Assembly: GCA_029834535.1 (NCBI GenBank)
Contig: JAQMWT010000456.1
Coordinates: 167,443-231,442, forward strand
Length of the DNA stretch: 64,000 nucleotides
Direction of reading: 5' to 3'
DNA from: Chrysophaeum taylorii
Taxonomy: Eukaryota; Sar; Pelagophyceae; Pelagomonadales; Pelagomonadaceae
Shown here: positions 10,083 to 18,679 of the stretch, piece by piece
Layout of the letters: every line of letters begins with the position of its first letter
Position numbering within the stretch: the first letter of the stretch is position 1
Made by a program: the position numbers and the translations under genes
The notes under the pieces: generated by a model
Databases searched by the model: none
Seen by the model: the letters and a program-made list of their open reading frames with translations, nothing else
What the model was told of the DNA's origin: nothing

Positions 10083-10832
10083 TTAATAATCTTCTTTGAG
10101 TTTTTTTAGGCGGAGGAGGTCCGCGACGGCGGATTTTACGCCAGGGTCTTGGTTCGCGAGGCCGTCTTCTTCTTTGAGACGCCGGACCAAAGCCGCTTGG
10201 TGCGCGATGGCCTCGTCGAGTTCCGCGATTGGCATCTTGCGGATACCGCCGGGCTCGCAGACCGTGCCATCTTCGAGCGTCCATCGCGGAAAAGCTATCG
10301 CGAGGCCGAGCATTTCCTCGGACAAAACGCCCTCCGCCATTCGCAGCCTCGCGACCGACCAGCGCGTCGCGTCACGCAGGAATATGTCGCCGACTTTCTT
10401 CTGGTACGACGACTCGAAGGGCTTTGGCGCCGTCCCGGGCAGGGTTGTCGGTTGGCCGACGATTTGTTTGTACGTGGAGTTGAGGGCCTCGCAGGCCGCG
10501 AGATTTGCGTACGCGAGGGTCGTGTCGTTGACGACGATAACTCCAACGGGGGCGGACCACAGGGCCTTTGGGACATCGCTGCCCTCGACGAGGGGTTTGC
10601 CGGATCTGGCTTGGTATGTCGCGCAGGCGGCGCTCGCGAGGTCTCGCAAGGACGTCGAGTCGAAGGGCATGACCTCAAACTGTCTCGCCCACTCCATTCC
10701 CGACGTCTTGGGTTGCTTCTTCTTCTTCTTCTTTGCGTGCAGCAAGGTCTTTTTGGGGGCGGCCGTCCTGACCACGAAACTCGGCGTCGTCGAGCAGCAC
10801 AAAAAGACGAGAAGAAGACACCTCAACATCAT
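10083..10832 (-). CDS. Plastid-targeted MEKHLA (PAS-like) protein with C-terminal WHEP-like segment
   Basis: 249 residues from ATG 10832. The N-terminus is a hydrophobic signal (LRCLLLVFLCC) followed by TTPSF and a basic stretch, the bipartite leader of complex plastids with Phe at the cleavage site. Residues about 85-190 match MEKHLA: APVGVIVVNDTTLAYAN, AACEALN, then DGTVCEPGG. The last 45 residues (HQAALVRRLKEEDG... VADLLRLKKLKED) look like a WHEP-TRS helical hairpin, normally appended to aminoacyl-tRNA synthetases. The stop is followed by a convergent gap; the start lies 18 bp from the stop of the 2OG gene. AGGGTTAG occurs 10 bp upstream. Function unknown; a plastid light, redox or RNA-binding role is speculation. 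Confidence 0.72.
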   Translation of the reverse strand: MMLRCLLLVFLCCSTTPSFVVRTAAPKKTLLHAKKKKKKQPKTSGMEWARQFEVMPFDSTSLRDLASAACATYQARSGKPLVEGSDVPKALWSAPVGVIVVNDTTLAYANLAACEALNSTYKQIVGQPTTLPGTAPKPFESSYQKKVGDIFLRDATRWSVARLRMAEGVLSEEMLGLAIAFPRWTLEDGTVCEPGGIRKMPIAELDEAIAHQAALVRRLKEEDGLANQDPGVKSAVADLLRLKKLKEDY

Positions 10833-10850
10833 CTCGCAAGGAAGGGTTAG

Positions 10851-11411
10851 TTAGCAGTAGCGATATCGAAAAGTGAGGACCGCGTTGGTCCGTTGGCCCC
10901 GAAGGAGACGCAGGGTCTCGTGGGGGAGGTCGCCCCGGTGCACCATCGCGAAGCCCGCGCGGGTCTCGACGCGAAAGTTGTTGTTGCCATCATCATAGAA
11001 GAGAATCTGGCTACCCTCGAGATCGTCCGACCGCGCGAGGCACACGTTGACGGTGACATCGCTGGGATCAATGTGCTTCTTGACGGTGGTATCATGATGT
11101 GAGGTGTTGTAGTGAATGACGAAGGCGTCGTCGAGGACGAGGTCCTCACCGCCAAATGACTTTTCCACGCATTTCGTAATATGATCTAACGGAAAGTTGT
11201 CGTCGAGGAGGACGTTCCGATACTGCGCGTACTCGCCATCTTCGAAGAAGACGCTCTGGGGGGACACCAAGGAATACTCGGAAGCGAGCGCAGCGAGGTC
11301 GAGGCCCTCGATTTTAACGAAAGCAACCCCCCGCGCCAACGCTTCCTCGGGACTCGCCAACACCGACAAAGAAGACGACGACGACGACGAGTCCTCGGTG
11401 GTGAAGAACAT
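10851..11411 (-). CDS. 2-oxoglutarate/Fe(II) dioxygenase, prolyl-4-hydroxylase-like
   Basis: 186 residues from ATG 11411 (a longer frame begins with GTG at 11420). The fold's iron ligands are visible: H-x-D in KKHIDPSDVTV and the distal His in VHRGDLPHE, with the 2OG-binding Arg plausibly in TFRYRY at the end. The spacing and the SQILFYDDG strand fit the P4H-type superfamily. The N-terminal EDSSSSSSSLS is low-complexity, with no signal peptide, so a cytosolic or nuclear location is likely. The start lies 6 bp from the annotated stop of the glycyl-tRNA synthetase frame, an implausibly short gap for separate eukaryotic transcripts unless that upstream frame ends earlier (see the G14 run). Confidence 0.8.
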   Translation of the reverse strand: MFFTTEDSSSSSSSLSVLASPEEALARGVAFVKIEGLDLAALASEYSLVSPQSVFFEDGEYAQYRNVLLDDNFPLDHITKCVEKSFGGEDLVLDDAFVIHYNTSHHDTTVKKHIDPSDVTVNVCLARSDDLEGSQILFYDDGNNNFRVETRAGFAMVHRGDLPHETLRLLRGQRTNAVLTFRYRYC

Positions 11412-11416
11412 GCCAC

Positions 11417-12976
11417 TCACTTCCTTCCGTTGAGGAGGAGGAGGAGGAGGGGGAAAAGCGAAAAACGAAAAAAAAAAAAAAATCTAGGTGGTGGTGGTGG
11501 TGGTGGTAACTTTAGGGGGGGGGGGGGGAGGTCTTGGAAAAAATCCGGGGTTAAGGTGGTCGGTTGGACCGAGGCGCGGATATAGGACTTGACTTGGGTC
11601 AGGGGAACCCGCTGCTGGTCCATCGAATCGCGATCCCGGATCGTGACACACTTGTCATCGAGGGTGTCGAAGTCGACCGTGACGCAAAAGGGCGTCCCGA
11701 TCTCGTCTTGGCGGCGGTAGCGGCGGCCGATCGCCCCCGAGACGTCAAAGTCGCAGGCAAACTCTTCCCGCAAGTCCTCGTACAAGCGGCGCGCGAGGGT
11801 CAGGACGGGCTCTTTCTTGACGAGGGGGAAGACGGCGCACTTGACGGGGGCTACGAGGGGGGACAATTTCAAAACCACGCGGTCTCCGTCCTCCTCGTAG
11901 GCCGAACAAAGCAAGGCGAGGAAGAGCCTGTCGACGCCGATCGAGGGTTCGATGACGTGGGGAATCAGCTTCTCCTTGGCGACTTCGTCGTAAAATTCCA
12001 AACTTTTCCCCGAAGCCGACTGGTGCTGCGTCAGGTCGTAATTCCCCCGCGCCGCAATCCCCTGCAGCTCCTGCTCACCAAAAGGAAACTTGAAGGTAAT
12101 GTCGGTACAGGCGCGCGCGTAGTGCGCGAGGTTGTCCCGGTGCACGTCGTAGCCCAACAACTCGTCCTTCAATCCAATCTTGAGGAGCCAGGTCTTGCAT
12201 CGCGTGATCCACTCGGCGTGACGCGGCTCCCAATCGTCCTCCTTAATAAAGTACTCAATCTCCATCTGCTCGAACTCCCGCGACCGGAATATAAAATTCC
12301 GCGGCGTGATCTCGTTCCGGAATGCCTTCCCGATCTGCGCGATGCCTCCGGGGAGTCGCAGCCTCGACGACGAGAGCACGTTTTTGTAATTCACAAAGAT
12401 CCCTTGGGCTGTTTCGGGTCGAAGATAGGCGGTCGAGGCGTCGGTGGCGCCGACGTTCGTCTCGAACATCAAGTTAAAGTCGCGCGGCTCCGTCAAGTCG
12501 CCGGGCCTCCTCGGATCGTCGGGCGGCGGCAGCTGCGCGAACACGTCGGGTGGCGCATCGACCAGACACGCGCACTCCTCCGTCTTCTCGGCTTCGTGGA
12601 CGGTGACGTACGCGTCGCCGACCTTCTTGTAGAAAAGCTGATCGGCGCGGTATCTTCGTTTCGTTTTTTTGTCGTCGACCATCGGATCAGAAAACCCTCC
12701 GACGTGTCCCGAAGCCTTCCAGATCAGCGGCGACCCAATGATCGAGCTGTCGAGCCCAAACACGTCGTCGCTTCTCTGGACGAACTCGACCCACCACTCG
12801 TTCTTGATATTCTTCTTCAGCTCGGCGCCCAGCGGACCGTAGTCGTAGAATCCGTTGAACCCGTTGTAGATCTCCGAGCTCCCGTAGATAAACCCCCGCT
12901 TCCGACACAGCGACACTATCGTTTCCATCGAGAGGCTCGAACAACACCGCACCACCACCATGAACATCGTCAGCAT
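11417..12976 (-). CDS. GARS: Glycyl-tRNA synthetase, alpha2 (dimeric) type
   Basis: Class II synthetase charging tRNA-Gly. From ATG 12976 the frame has 519 codons. The N-terminal block CRKRGFIYGSSEIYNGFNG is characteristic. Motif 2 reads FRNEITPRNFIFRSREFEQ, motif 3 IEPSIGVDR, and the anticodon-binding domain ends near SYIRASVQ. Three in-frame ATGs are candidates: 12976 and 12967 give a short hydrophobic/Arg leader (MFMVVVRCC), and 12928 starts METIVSLC at the family core. This could encode organellar and cytosolic forms from one gene, as known for GlyRS elsewhere. The last 35 residues are poly-Pro, poly-Phe and poly-Leu read from simple repeats and are doubtful. An open frame continues upstream to 14200 but only mirrors the next gene. 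Confidence 0.93.
   Translation of the reverse strand: MLTMFMVVVRCCSSLSMETIVSLCRKRGFIYGSSEIYNGFNGFYDYGPLGAELKKNIKNEWWVEFVQRSDDVFGLDSSIIGSPLIWKASGHVGGFSDPMVDDKKTKRRYRADQLFYKKVGDAYVTVHEAEKTEECACLVDAPPDVFAQLPPPDDPRRPGDLTEPRDFNLMFETNVGATDASTAYLRPETAQGIFVNYKNVLSSSRLRLPGGIAQIGKAFRNEITPRNFIFRSREFEQMEIEYFIKEDDWEPRHAEWITRCKTWLLKIGLKDELLGYDVHRDNLAHYARACTDITFKFPFGEQELQGIAARGNYDLTQHQSASGKSLEFYDEVAKEKLIPHVIEPSIGVDRLFLALLCSAYEEDGDRVVLKLSPLVAPVKCAVFPLVKKEPVLTLARRLYEDLREEFACDFDVSGAIGRRYRRQDEIGTPFCVTVDFDTLDDKCVTIRDRDSMDQQRVPLTQVKSYIRASVQPTTLTPDFFQDLPPPPLKLPPPPPPPRFFFFFRFSLFPLLLLLLNGRK
11515..11528. other. G14 homopolymer deciding the GlyRS C-terminus
   Basis: On the minus strand this is C14 followed by TAAA. 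One C fewer would give ...PPPP then TAA, ending GlyRS about 95 bp earlier. The present length reads through into microsatellite-encoded poly-Phe and poly-Leu. Either a sequencing indel or a recent slippage. Confidence 0.55.
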
Positions 12977-13020
12977 CTTCACACACTCTAGGGTGAGGGT
13001 TAATAAGAGGATTATTATTA

Positions 13021-14202
13021 TTAGTCCTCGGCCGACGACCGTTGGCGCCACTTGGCGACGTTGAGGGCTGTCGGGCCGAGAATGAGGGCGGCCGTCGCGA
13101 CGTCGAGAGCGACGGGGTCGGCGGCGATGAGGGTTTGGAAGGGCAGGAGAGCGGGGAGGGCCTTGACTAGAAGGGCCGAGCCCACGGAGAGACCCCCGAG
13201 CTTGACGAGGAAAGCGCGCGCCGTGTCCTCGCCCCAGGCGTCGCCGAGGTCCTCCCAGCCAACCAGGGCCGTTCCCGCGGAGGAGGGGCGTGCGGTTGGC
13301 GGCACGACGACGACGACGACGACAGGGGCTTCCTCTTGTCTGCTGCTGAAAAAAGGGCCATCCAAAGCGTCGTCGGGCGTCCAGCCCTGGGCAATCGCGA
13401 GACGGTAGGCCGCGTAGGCCATCGTCGTGTTGCCGATGCAGGTGAAGAGGGCCTGGACGACCACGCACCAGGTGGCGGAGTTGAAGAAGAGGTGGTAGGT
13501 GCAGGCAACGATCCCCGAGGTGTGGAGGGGGAGCATGCCCCAAACGAGACCCTTGTACTGGGGCACGTTCGTCGCTCGAGCGTACGTCCAGCAGAGGCCC
13601 ATCGCGACGAGCCACTCGACAAGGGAGCTGGTGTGGATGACCCAGGTCGCGAGGGAGAGAGCGTTTGCGGGTTCGGAAGGATACCAGGAACCCCCGCCGA
13701 TCCACGGGGCGTGTTGGGGGTCGGAATTTGCCGCGTGCCACAAGGCCGTCGCGAGAGCGAGGCCTACCGCCGGCCAAGCGATCGAAAAGTCGGAGCGGCG
13801 GCGTGCGAGGGCGTCGCGGAACCCGAAGACAACTACGCAATTGGTTATGGCGAGCACCGACTCGGCCGCGCCGTGCAGCCAGTCGACGTCGGCGAGCTGC
13901 GCGGAGAAGAGGCGATCGCTCGCGATGGCGGCGGGGATGGACCCGAAGACGAAAACGAGCAAAAACCAGAGCCCGAACACGACTCCCGATGGTGCCTTGG
14001 TCTTGGGGTGGCCGAGGAAGTACAACATACCGAGCCATGGGAAGAGCGACGCCCCGAAGAGCGCCCCGGACACCGAGTCGACCGACGACACCTCGCTCGC
14101 GATCGCGAGGGACGGCGCGACGACGGCGCGTCGGGGGGTCGTCACGCGGGACACCACCGGCGCGAAGGCAAAGGCGCCGCGACAGGGCAGAAAGAGCCAC
14201 AT
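13021..14202 (-). CDS. Plastid-targeted Ycf49-like protein (DUF3593 plus DUF2499)
   Basis: 393 residues from ATG 14202. The leader MWLFLPCRGAFAFAP carries the AFAFAP cleavage motif of stramenopile plastid precursors. Residues about 45-95 (GASLFPWLGMLYFLG...) match the DUF3593 part. Residues about 180-270 contain SLATWVIHTSSLVEWLVAM and YKGLVWGMLPLHTSGI, the conserved Ycf49/DUF2499 core of cyanobacteria and plastids. Several membrane helices; expected in the thylakoid or plastid inner membrane. The extra C-terminal region (about 290-393) has a Val-rich linker and another hydrophobic stretch. Function is unknown in the family, though phylogenetically tied to photosynthesis. Starts 41 bp from the divergent SPATA17-like gene. 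Confidence 0.85.
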   Translation of the reverse strand: MWLFLPCRGAFAFAPVVSRVTTPRRAVVAPSLAIASEVSSVDSVSGALFGASLFPWLGMLYFLGHPKTKAPSGVVFGLWFLLVFVFGSIPAAIASDRLFSAQLADVDWLHGAAESVLAITNCVVVFGFRDALARRRSDFSIAWPAVGLALATALWHAANSDPQHAPWIGGGSWYPSEPANALSLATWVIHTSSLVEWLVAMGLCWTYARATNVPQYKGLVWGMLPLHTSGIVACTYHLFFNSATWCVVVQALFTCIGNTTMAYAAYRLAIAQGWTPDDALDGPFFSSRQEEAPVVVVVVVPPTARPSSAGTALVGWEDLGDAWGEDTARAFLVKLGGLSVGSALLVKALPALLPFQTLIAADPVALDVATAALILGPTALNVAKWRQRSSAED

Positions 14203-14243
14203 ACGTACCCTATAAGATACCGTATCTTTCTTAACGTCGTCGA
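14203..14243. promoter_or_regulatory. 41-bp divergent promoter region
   Basis: Only 41 bp separate the start codons of the Ycf49-like gene (minus) and the SPATA17-like gene (plus), so both 5' UTRs and core promoters must be contained in or overlap this interval. It includes TACCCTATAAG. Confidence 0.5.
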
Positions 14244-15524
14244 ATGGGCGCCAAAGAGTTCACGGTGTTGTGGAAGAGTCGCGCGCGGACCCTCGCGGCC
14301 CTTGCCGAGCTCCAGAGGCAGGCAGACTTGTCGCGGGATGTGGAGGTGGCATCGTGCGTGCAGATCCAGCGCGTGTGGCGAGGGCAGCGCATCCGCGAGA
14401 AGATCGCGGTGATGCGAAGGGCTGCGATTGAAATCGAACGAGTGCACCGCGGCCGCGTGGGTCGGGCCAGAACTCGAGGGCTCGCCGATGCCCGAGCCGC
14501 CACGGAAGCCATGGCCATCGCTCATTTCCACGCCGCGGCATGCCAGCGCACGTTCAGAGGGTTCTACTCGAGAAAGTACGCGCACGACTTCGCCGCACGC
14601 AAGGCCTACATCCTGAGCGTCGTCGCCAAGGGCGAAGAGCTTCGGGCGAAATTGAAAATCCAACACGACAAACAGGTCATCGCAGAGCGCGAGGCGGCGG
14701 AGACGCGACGGCGCGCCAAGTTCAAAAACCTCGCCCGCAACCTCCACCACCTCGTCAGCACCAAAGCAATACCGGGCATCTACAACACGGCCAAACCACC
14801 AACAGTCATGGGGGTCAAGGTCGAGACCCACCTCTCCGCAGGTGTGAAGGACCTAATTCGACTCAAGGGCATCAAACCCCCAAAACTGGCGAAAGACCTC
14901 AACGGGACTACGAAACTCGAACTCCCCTTGGACGCGGACACCCGGTCGCTCCAGGCCTCGAGTCCCTACGACCTCCCCCACAAGGCGGCCACGATGGCAT
15001 CCAAGCTCAACAAGTTCGGCTTTATTGGCGCCGCCGACTTCCGCTGCGGCCAGAGGGTCCCGCTCCCGCCCTACCAGCGCGGCGTCAACGGCAAGTACTA
15101 CGACCCCTGGCGCAACCCCTACCTCCGCCGGGGCATCCCGCGCACCAAAAACGACCTCGACCACCTCGACTCGACCCTTGGCGCAGCACCACCAATCCCC
15201 TACTACACCGCCGTCGGCGGCAACAAGTCCGTCGTCAAGCCCAACACCCTCTTCGACGTTATCCGACAGGCCGAGCACACGGGCGGCGTCACGAGGCGAC
15301 ACCTCGCAAAAAACGCACGCCGACTCGAGCAGCAGCAGCAGCAGCAGCAGCAGCCTCGAGAGGAGGAGGAGGAGGAGGAGGAGGAGGAGGAGGAGGAGGA
15401 CCACGACAACCGACAACAACCTCCTGATGGTGCGCACCAAAACGACGACCGCGCCATTACTATTGAGGGGAGGAGACAGCAGCCCGCCCCCCAAGCCACG
15501 GGAGGTACTGCGCCCGATTCGTGA
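14244..15524 (+). CDS. SPATA17-like IQ-motif protein
   Basis: 426 residues from ATG 14244. At least three IQ-type calmodulin-binding motifs occur between residues 30 and 115: CVQIQRVWRGQRIR, IEIERVHRGRVGRAR and ACQRTFRGFYSRKY. A charged helix follows, and then the diagnostic HHLVSTKAIPGIYN, very close to the STKQIPGIYN block of animal SPATA17. SPATA17 is an axoneme or basal-body associated protein in flagellates. The C-terminus is poly-Gln (about 363-370) and poly-Glu (about 373-385) from CAG and GAG microsatellites, absent from the family and likely variable. Presence of this gene argues for a flagellate stage. Confidence 0.85.
   Translation: MGAKEFTVLWKSRARTLAALAELQRQADLSRDVEVASCVQIQRVWRGQRIREKIAVMRRAAIEIERVHRGRVGRARTRGLADARAATEAMAIAHFHAAACQRTFRGFYSRKYAHDFAARKAYILSVVAKGEELRAKLKIQHDKQVIAEREAAETRRRAKFKNLARNLHHLVSTKAIPGIYNTAKPPTVMGVKVETHLSAGVKDLIRLKGIKPPKLAKDLNGTTKLELPLDADTRSLQASSPYDLPHKAATMASKLNKFGFIGAADFRCGQRVPLPPYQRGVNGKYYDPWRNPYLRRGIPRTKNDLDHLDSTLGAAPPIPYYTAVGGNKSVVKPNTLFDVIRQAEHTGGVTRRHLAKNARRLEQQQQQQQQPREEEEEEEEEEEEEDHDNRQQPPDGAHQNDDRAITIEGRRQQPAPQATGGTAPDS
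15330..15400. repeat. (CAG)n and (GAG)n coding microsatellites
   Basis: A GCA run at 15330-15353 and a GAG run at 15360-15400 encode the poly-Gln and poly-Glu tail of the SPATA17-like protein. Confidence 0.9.
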
Positions 15525-16222
15525 TCAAACCAATTTCATCAGACGAAAGCACCCTACGTTTCGTCGGAGCTGGAGGAGGAGGATGCTGGGAATCGTCGCG
15601 TTTCCCGGGTGTGCGAAGGGCGTGCGACTTTCGCGCGGTGGTGGTGCTTGGAGGCACGCGCTTCGGTGACACCCGCCGAGGAAAGCAAGCGCAGGTAACC
15701 GAGGCTTGTCCTCCTCTGAAAGGAAACACACTGGTCAGTCTCTTCCAGAACTGTGCGACGCGAGCTTCTTTTGCAATACTGCTTGCTCCGCCTCGAGTCG
15801 GCGCCGCGCTTTGGCACAGTCTCGCGGTGGCTTCGCGAGGGACTCGATCAAGGTCAAGCAGGGCGGTACCTAGTCCACGTCATCATCATCGTCATCATCA
15901 TCATCATCGGCGGCCTCGCGCAAAAAGTCGCCGAGCTCGTTGAGGTGGTAGGTCGGAGTGGTCTCCACCCGCGGCGAACGTGGGCTTGTCAGCTCGAGAG
16001 TTTTTGCCAGCTCGAGAGTTCTGGGCCGGTCGATGTCCAATGGGACTCTGAAACCACATGCATACTCGGTTGCTACTCAGCTCCCAGAACGCGATGGCCA
16101 GCACAGGCAATGCTTGAACTCGCAACACGACGCGCTGCTGTCCGTCGAGCGGCGATGCCGATGCATCATCGACGGCTTTAACGGAAGCATATCTTTGTAG
16201 CGCCAAATTATGGCGTAGTCCT
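15525..16222. other. Intergenic, no confident gene
   Basis: Overlapping open frames occur on both strands but lack motifs. A CATCATCAT microsatellite lies at about 15880-15912. Confidence 0.45.
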
Positions 16223-16915
16223 ATGCCCGACTCAAAGATTCTGGCCGTCTGCGTCGCCCGATGTCGGTTCGAGGCACAGAGCGTGTCGGAGATGTCGATG
16301 GCCGAGGGCGAGAGGGTGCTGGTAGTGCGGTCGGAGCTGAGCGGTGGTTGGATCCTCGCGGATTCGATAGACACGGCGGGCCATCATGGATATGTTCCCG
16401 CAGCATTCCTCGCCGTCGCCGAGACCTTCGAGGAAAATTTGGACGGCTACGCACCCGCGTCCCCCCAGTCCCCGGCCAGCTGGGACCTCAGCACGGTGGA
16501 GGATGCGCAGGTTCCCGAGGGAACGCCCAACTTCCAGGCAGCGCTGGAGGACTTCGAAAAGCATCTTCGCGGCCCCACGCCCGCGCCCAGGCTCGAATTC
16601 CCGGGAATCGTGGACGGCCTCGTGTGCGCCCAGCGCGTCGTAAGAGAACGCCTACCGATCTTTGTGCTCTTCGCCGACTCCCGCGGCGACCTCGTGCGCC
16701 TGTGCTTCCGGGCGCGCGGCGACCGTCTCAGACGAGGCTTGAGCACCAAGGCAAAAAACCAGATCATAAAAAAATTCTTTCAAAAGAGGCCGGACCTCCT
16801 CGAAGCGGACATTCACCGCTACCGCGCCGACTTCGACACCCCCTCCTGCGCCACCGAGGCCAAACGTGACCACCGCGAGGGGACCGTGATCCTCGAAATC
16901 AGACTCGCAGACTGA
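16223..16915 (+). CDS. SH3-domain protein
   Basis: 230 residues from ATG 16223. Residues about 8-65 match an SH3 fold: AVCVARCRFEAQSVSEMSM (ALYDF-like opening), GERVLVV, GGWILAD and HGYVPAAFL in place of GxxPxxY. SH3 domains bind proline-rich ligands. The C-terminal 110 residues, with a basic segment KAKNQIIKKFF, are not recognised. No signal peptide or membrane segment, so probably a cytosolic adaptor. The minus-strand retroelement tail begins 22 bp after the stop. Confidence 0.68.
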   Translation: MPDSKILAVCVARCRFEAQSVSEMSMAEGERVLVVRSELSGGWILADSIDTAGHHGYVPAAFLAVAETFEENLDGYAPASPQSPASWDLSTVEDAQVPEGTPNFQAALEDFEKHLRGPTPAPRLEFPGIVDGLVCAQRVVRERLPIFVLFADSRGDLVRLCFRARGDRLRRGLSTKAKNQIIKKFFQKRPDLLEADIHRYRADFDTPSCATEAKRDHREGTVILEIRLAD

Positions 16916-16936
16916 CCGTCTCGAGGGTCTTTCTTT

Positions 16937-18655
16937 TATAGGTCGACTGCTAAGAGGGGTGGTGGGGTGCTTGAAGGTTTTTTGGTGCGTCGTGTGGGGG
17001 CATGAACGATGTGCCTGAAGGGCGTAGTAGATGGGTATGCGAGGAGGCCTAGTCGGCGTCATCGCCGAGCCGAGAGGGCGGGCCCCGCCCGTAGGTCGTA
17101 CGCATGCTGCTGCCGGACGTAGTATGTACCACGAAGTCTGACGCCCAGCTGGTGCAACAACAGGGCGGCCTGGGTGGGGCTGCCGGAGGGCGGTGAGGGC
17201 ACGGCGCGCCCTGCCCACTGCGTTTGCGACCCCCCACTCGCGGTAGGTAAATAAATGCGGCGAGTTTTTTGTTTTTTTTTTTTGGCCGCCTTGGCCTCTG
17301 TGAAGTTGGCACAGCCACTTTCCACCCAAAGGTTCGCGCAGCGATACGCTATGCGCATGTTTTGGCGACAAGTGGCAAAGCCGCGCTGGCCTCACCGAGA
17401 AGGCACCAAAGACGAGGCCAGCGACAGTACCGTAGCTGCGTCTTAGTCGCTGCTCGACAGGGCCCGAGAAGCCAGGCGGGGGCGCCGCGCCCGGTTGGGT
17501 GATGATGGCGTCGATGTCGCGGGCGTGAGCAAGGTACTCGGAGTGTACTTGCGCAGCGCGCCGATCGACAGGAGGGCGTGGGCGGTATAGAGCGAACCCC
17601 ATTCGAGGGTTTTGAGGTCGTAGAGTCGCTCTGTATCGAGGATGGTGAGGATGTCCGGGACGACGTGGCGTTGGGCGAGATTGCCTTGATACTACCGGCC
17701 GTAGAGGCGCGCGCGAACGGCTGGGGTGAAGACGTCAGCAAAGATGCCGAAGACCTCGGACAGGGCGGGAATGCCGGCCTCTTTGACGATGGAGAGGACG
17801 CATTCGAGTAAGCCGTCGTGCCAGGTGGTCCGCGCTCCTCCGCGGCTGCGAAGGTTGAGGTGCGTGAGAAGCGCCTTGCCGTGGGCGGCGTCGAGAGCGA
17901 CACGAGTGCCCAGAATGCGAGTGCCCACCACGAAGCCCGTACAAGCTAGCCAAAGTACTGGGCACGCATCTTGGCCCAGCAGCGGTTGGGAATTTTGAGG
18001 GGAGGAGCTGGGCCACGAGCTGATGAACGTAGTCGAGAAGCGATCCCACAAGGTCGCCGCTACCCGAGGAGCATCGGTGCCATCTGGGGAAGGTGGCCGC
18101 AAGTCGCTGGAGTACAGTTGCCCGAGCTGCCGTCTCGCGCTGGGAGGTTAGAGCACTCTGGAGCTGGGGTATGAGCAAGGGTGTCGAGACGACGATGGGG
18201 TCAACGAGGACGCCCGTGGAGACGAACTCGCGGGCGAGAGTGGACCGTCGACGAGATGAACGTTGGCGGGGTCGAGGCATTGGCGGGGTAGCAGTGCTGC
18301 GCGAGGTAGGGGTGATGCAGTAGCGACCCAGGAGAGAGACGTTCTGGAGCTTGGTGCGAATGGTGGTCATGTAGCCAACCTGATCGTCAACCTCGCGTTG
18401 CAAGGTAGCGTAGGCATCTCCGGCGTGTCCGGGGGAGCCGATGGGCACACGGTGGATTAATTACGAGAGGCCGTCGGCGACAACAACGGGGATACCAGCA
18501 AGAGTGCGGGTGCCGTCCGGCGCAACTTGGACGTGGTGTTGGACATCGGGGTGATCAAGAAGGCCCGTGCTCAGTGCCGGACAGAACGCTACGCACTTGT
18601 CGAGGCGGAGGTCAAAACGGGCGATAGATAATAAAGATCGCAAGAAAGAATTCGC
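16937..18655 (-). mobile_element. Non-LTR retrotransposon remnant (RT thumb and C-terminal domain)
   Basis: Several broken minus-strand frames. At 18465-18625 a post-catalytic RT/thumb segment is readable (FDLRLDKCVAF... GTRTLAGIPV). At about 17690-18100 lies WHDGLLECVLSIVKEAGIPAL, like the RHDALxxALxxxAxxAG block after the RT in many non-LTR elements. At about 17580-17690 a VPDIL...YDLKT pattern recalls a PD-(D/E)xK nuclease core, but that is weak. The 3' tail GGTCGACTGCTAAGAGG at 16937 recurs at 480, 38497 and 51484. No upstream RT palm (YADD-type box) is seen, so it is 5'-truncated. Confidence 0.5.
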
Positions 18656-18679
18656 AAGTCTTAATAGTAGATCTGAGAC

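Noticed and set aside
12977-14200. A 927-codon minus-strand frame joining GlyRS to a long Arg/Pro-rich N-terminus
   Set aside because: The extension is only the shadow of the Ycf49-like gene in another frame; GlyRS homology begins at about 12928-12976.
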